Source of the DNA: Callipepla californica brunnescens
Taxonomy: Eukaryota > Chordata > Aves > Galliformes > Odontophoridae
DNA: 64,000 nt
Assembly: GCA_023055505.1 (NCBI GenBank)
Contig: JALIRH010000063.1
Coordinates: 1,567,501-1,631,500, forward strand
Reading direction: 5' to 3'
Part shown: positions 63,955 to 64,000 of the stretch, in pieces
Numbering within the stretch: position 1 is the stretch's first letter
Layout: every line of letters begins with the position of its first letter
Program-made: the position numbers and the translations under genes
Notes under the pieces: model-generated
The model's input: the letters and a program-made list of their open reading frames with translations, nothing else
Databases searched by the model: none
Told to the model about the DNA's origin: nothing

Positions 63955-64000
63955 CAAGTTCCAACCCCCACCTGCTGCAGTCAAGGCTGCCAACCACTAG
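63955..64000 (-). mobile_element. CR1 3' UTR fragment, runs off the window
   Basis: GTTCCAACCCCCACCTGCTGC and then GGCTGCCAACCACTAG is the reverse complement of the CR1 3' UTR. It directly follows the plus-oriented CR1 ORF2 piece, so two oppositely oriented CR1 parts abut here. Continues past 64000. Confidence 0.75.

Noticed and set aside
22030..64000. SFMBT1 coding exons expected from mammalian synteny
   Set aside because: No MBT-repeat or SAM-domain coding sequence was found on either strand.
1..64000. CRISPR arrays, bacterial operons, tRNA or rRNA genes
   Set aside because: No regularly spaced repeats of the right kind, no cloverleaf noticed, and no rRNA-like sequence. The DNA is vertebrate.

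Overview
The window is vertebrate nuclear DNA. The evidence points to a bird, most likely a galliform such as chicken. Genes are split into many exons, CR1 LINE fragments with the avian 3' tail are scattered throughout on both strands, and there is a degraded Galluhop-type mariner. Chicken chromosome 12 is my inference from gene content, not something the sequence states.

The one gene I can assemble fully is RFT1, on the plus strand from 10677 to 20949. It has 13 coding exons that join in frame with consensus splice sites into a 539-residue protein (the human protein has 541). RFT1 is a multi-pass ER membrane protein needed for making the dolichol-linked oligosaccharide used in N-glycosylation. 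The gene starts inside a CpG island (about 10250-11260) with GC boxes, and its 3' UTR carries two AATAAA signals (21758 and 22001).

Left flank (1-10250): mostly unassigned DNA with four CR1 pieces, two TA/TG microsatellites, and two splice-bounded open exons I do not recognise (plus strand 102-312, minus strand 6766-6885). In mammals PRKCD lies divergently on this side of RFT1, but nothing here can be assigned to it.

Right flank (22030-64000): about 42 kb with no recognisable protein-coding exon. A broken minus-strand CR1 sits directly behind RFT1. Further right are the mariner, more CR1 pieces, a probable LTR remnant, a degenerate 21-bp tandem array whose units read as heptads, two strong inverted repeats, and a 53-bp tandem duplication. 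In mammals SFMBT1 lies on this side with long non-coding 5' exons and introns, so this may be its upstream or intronic DNA; that is inference. Four CTCF-like sites, all in the same orientation, are spread over the window.

No rRNA, tRNA, CRISPR array or bacterial-type system was seen. Apart from RFT1 and repeats, most open reading frames here are chance ORFs.
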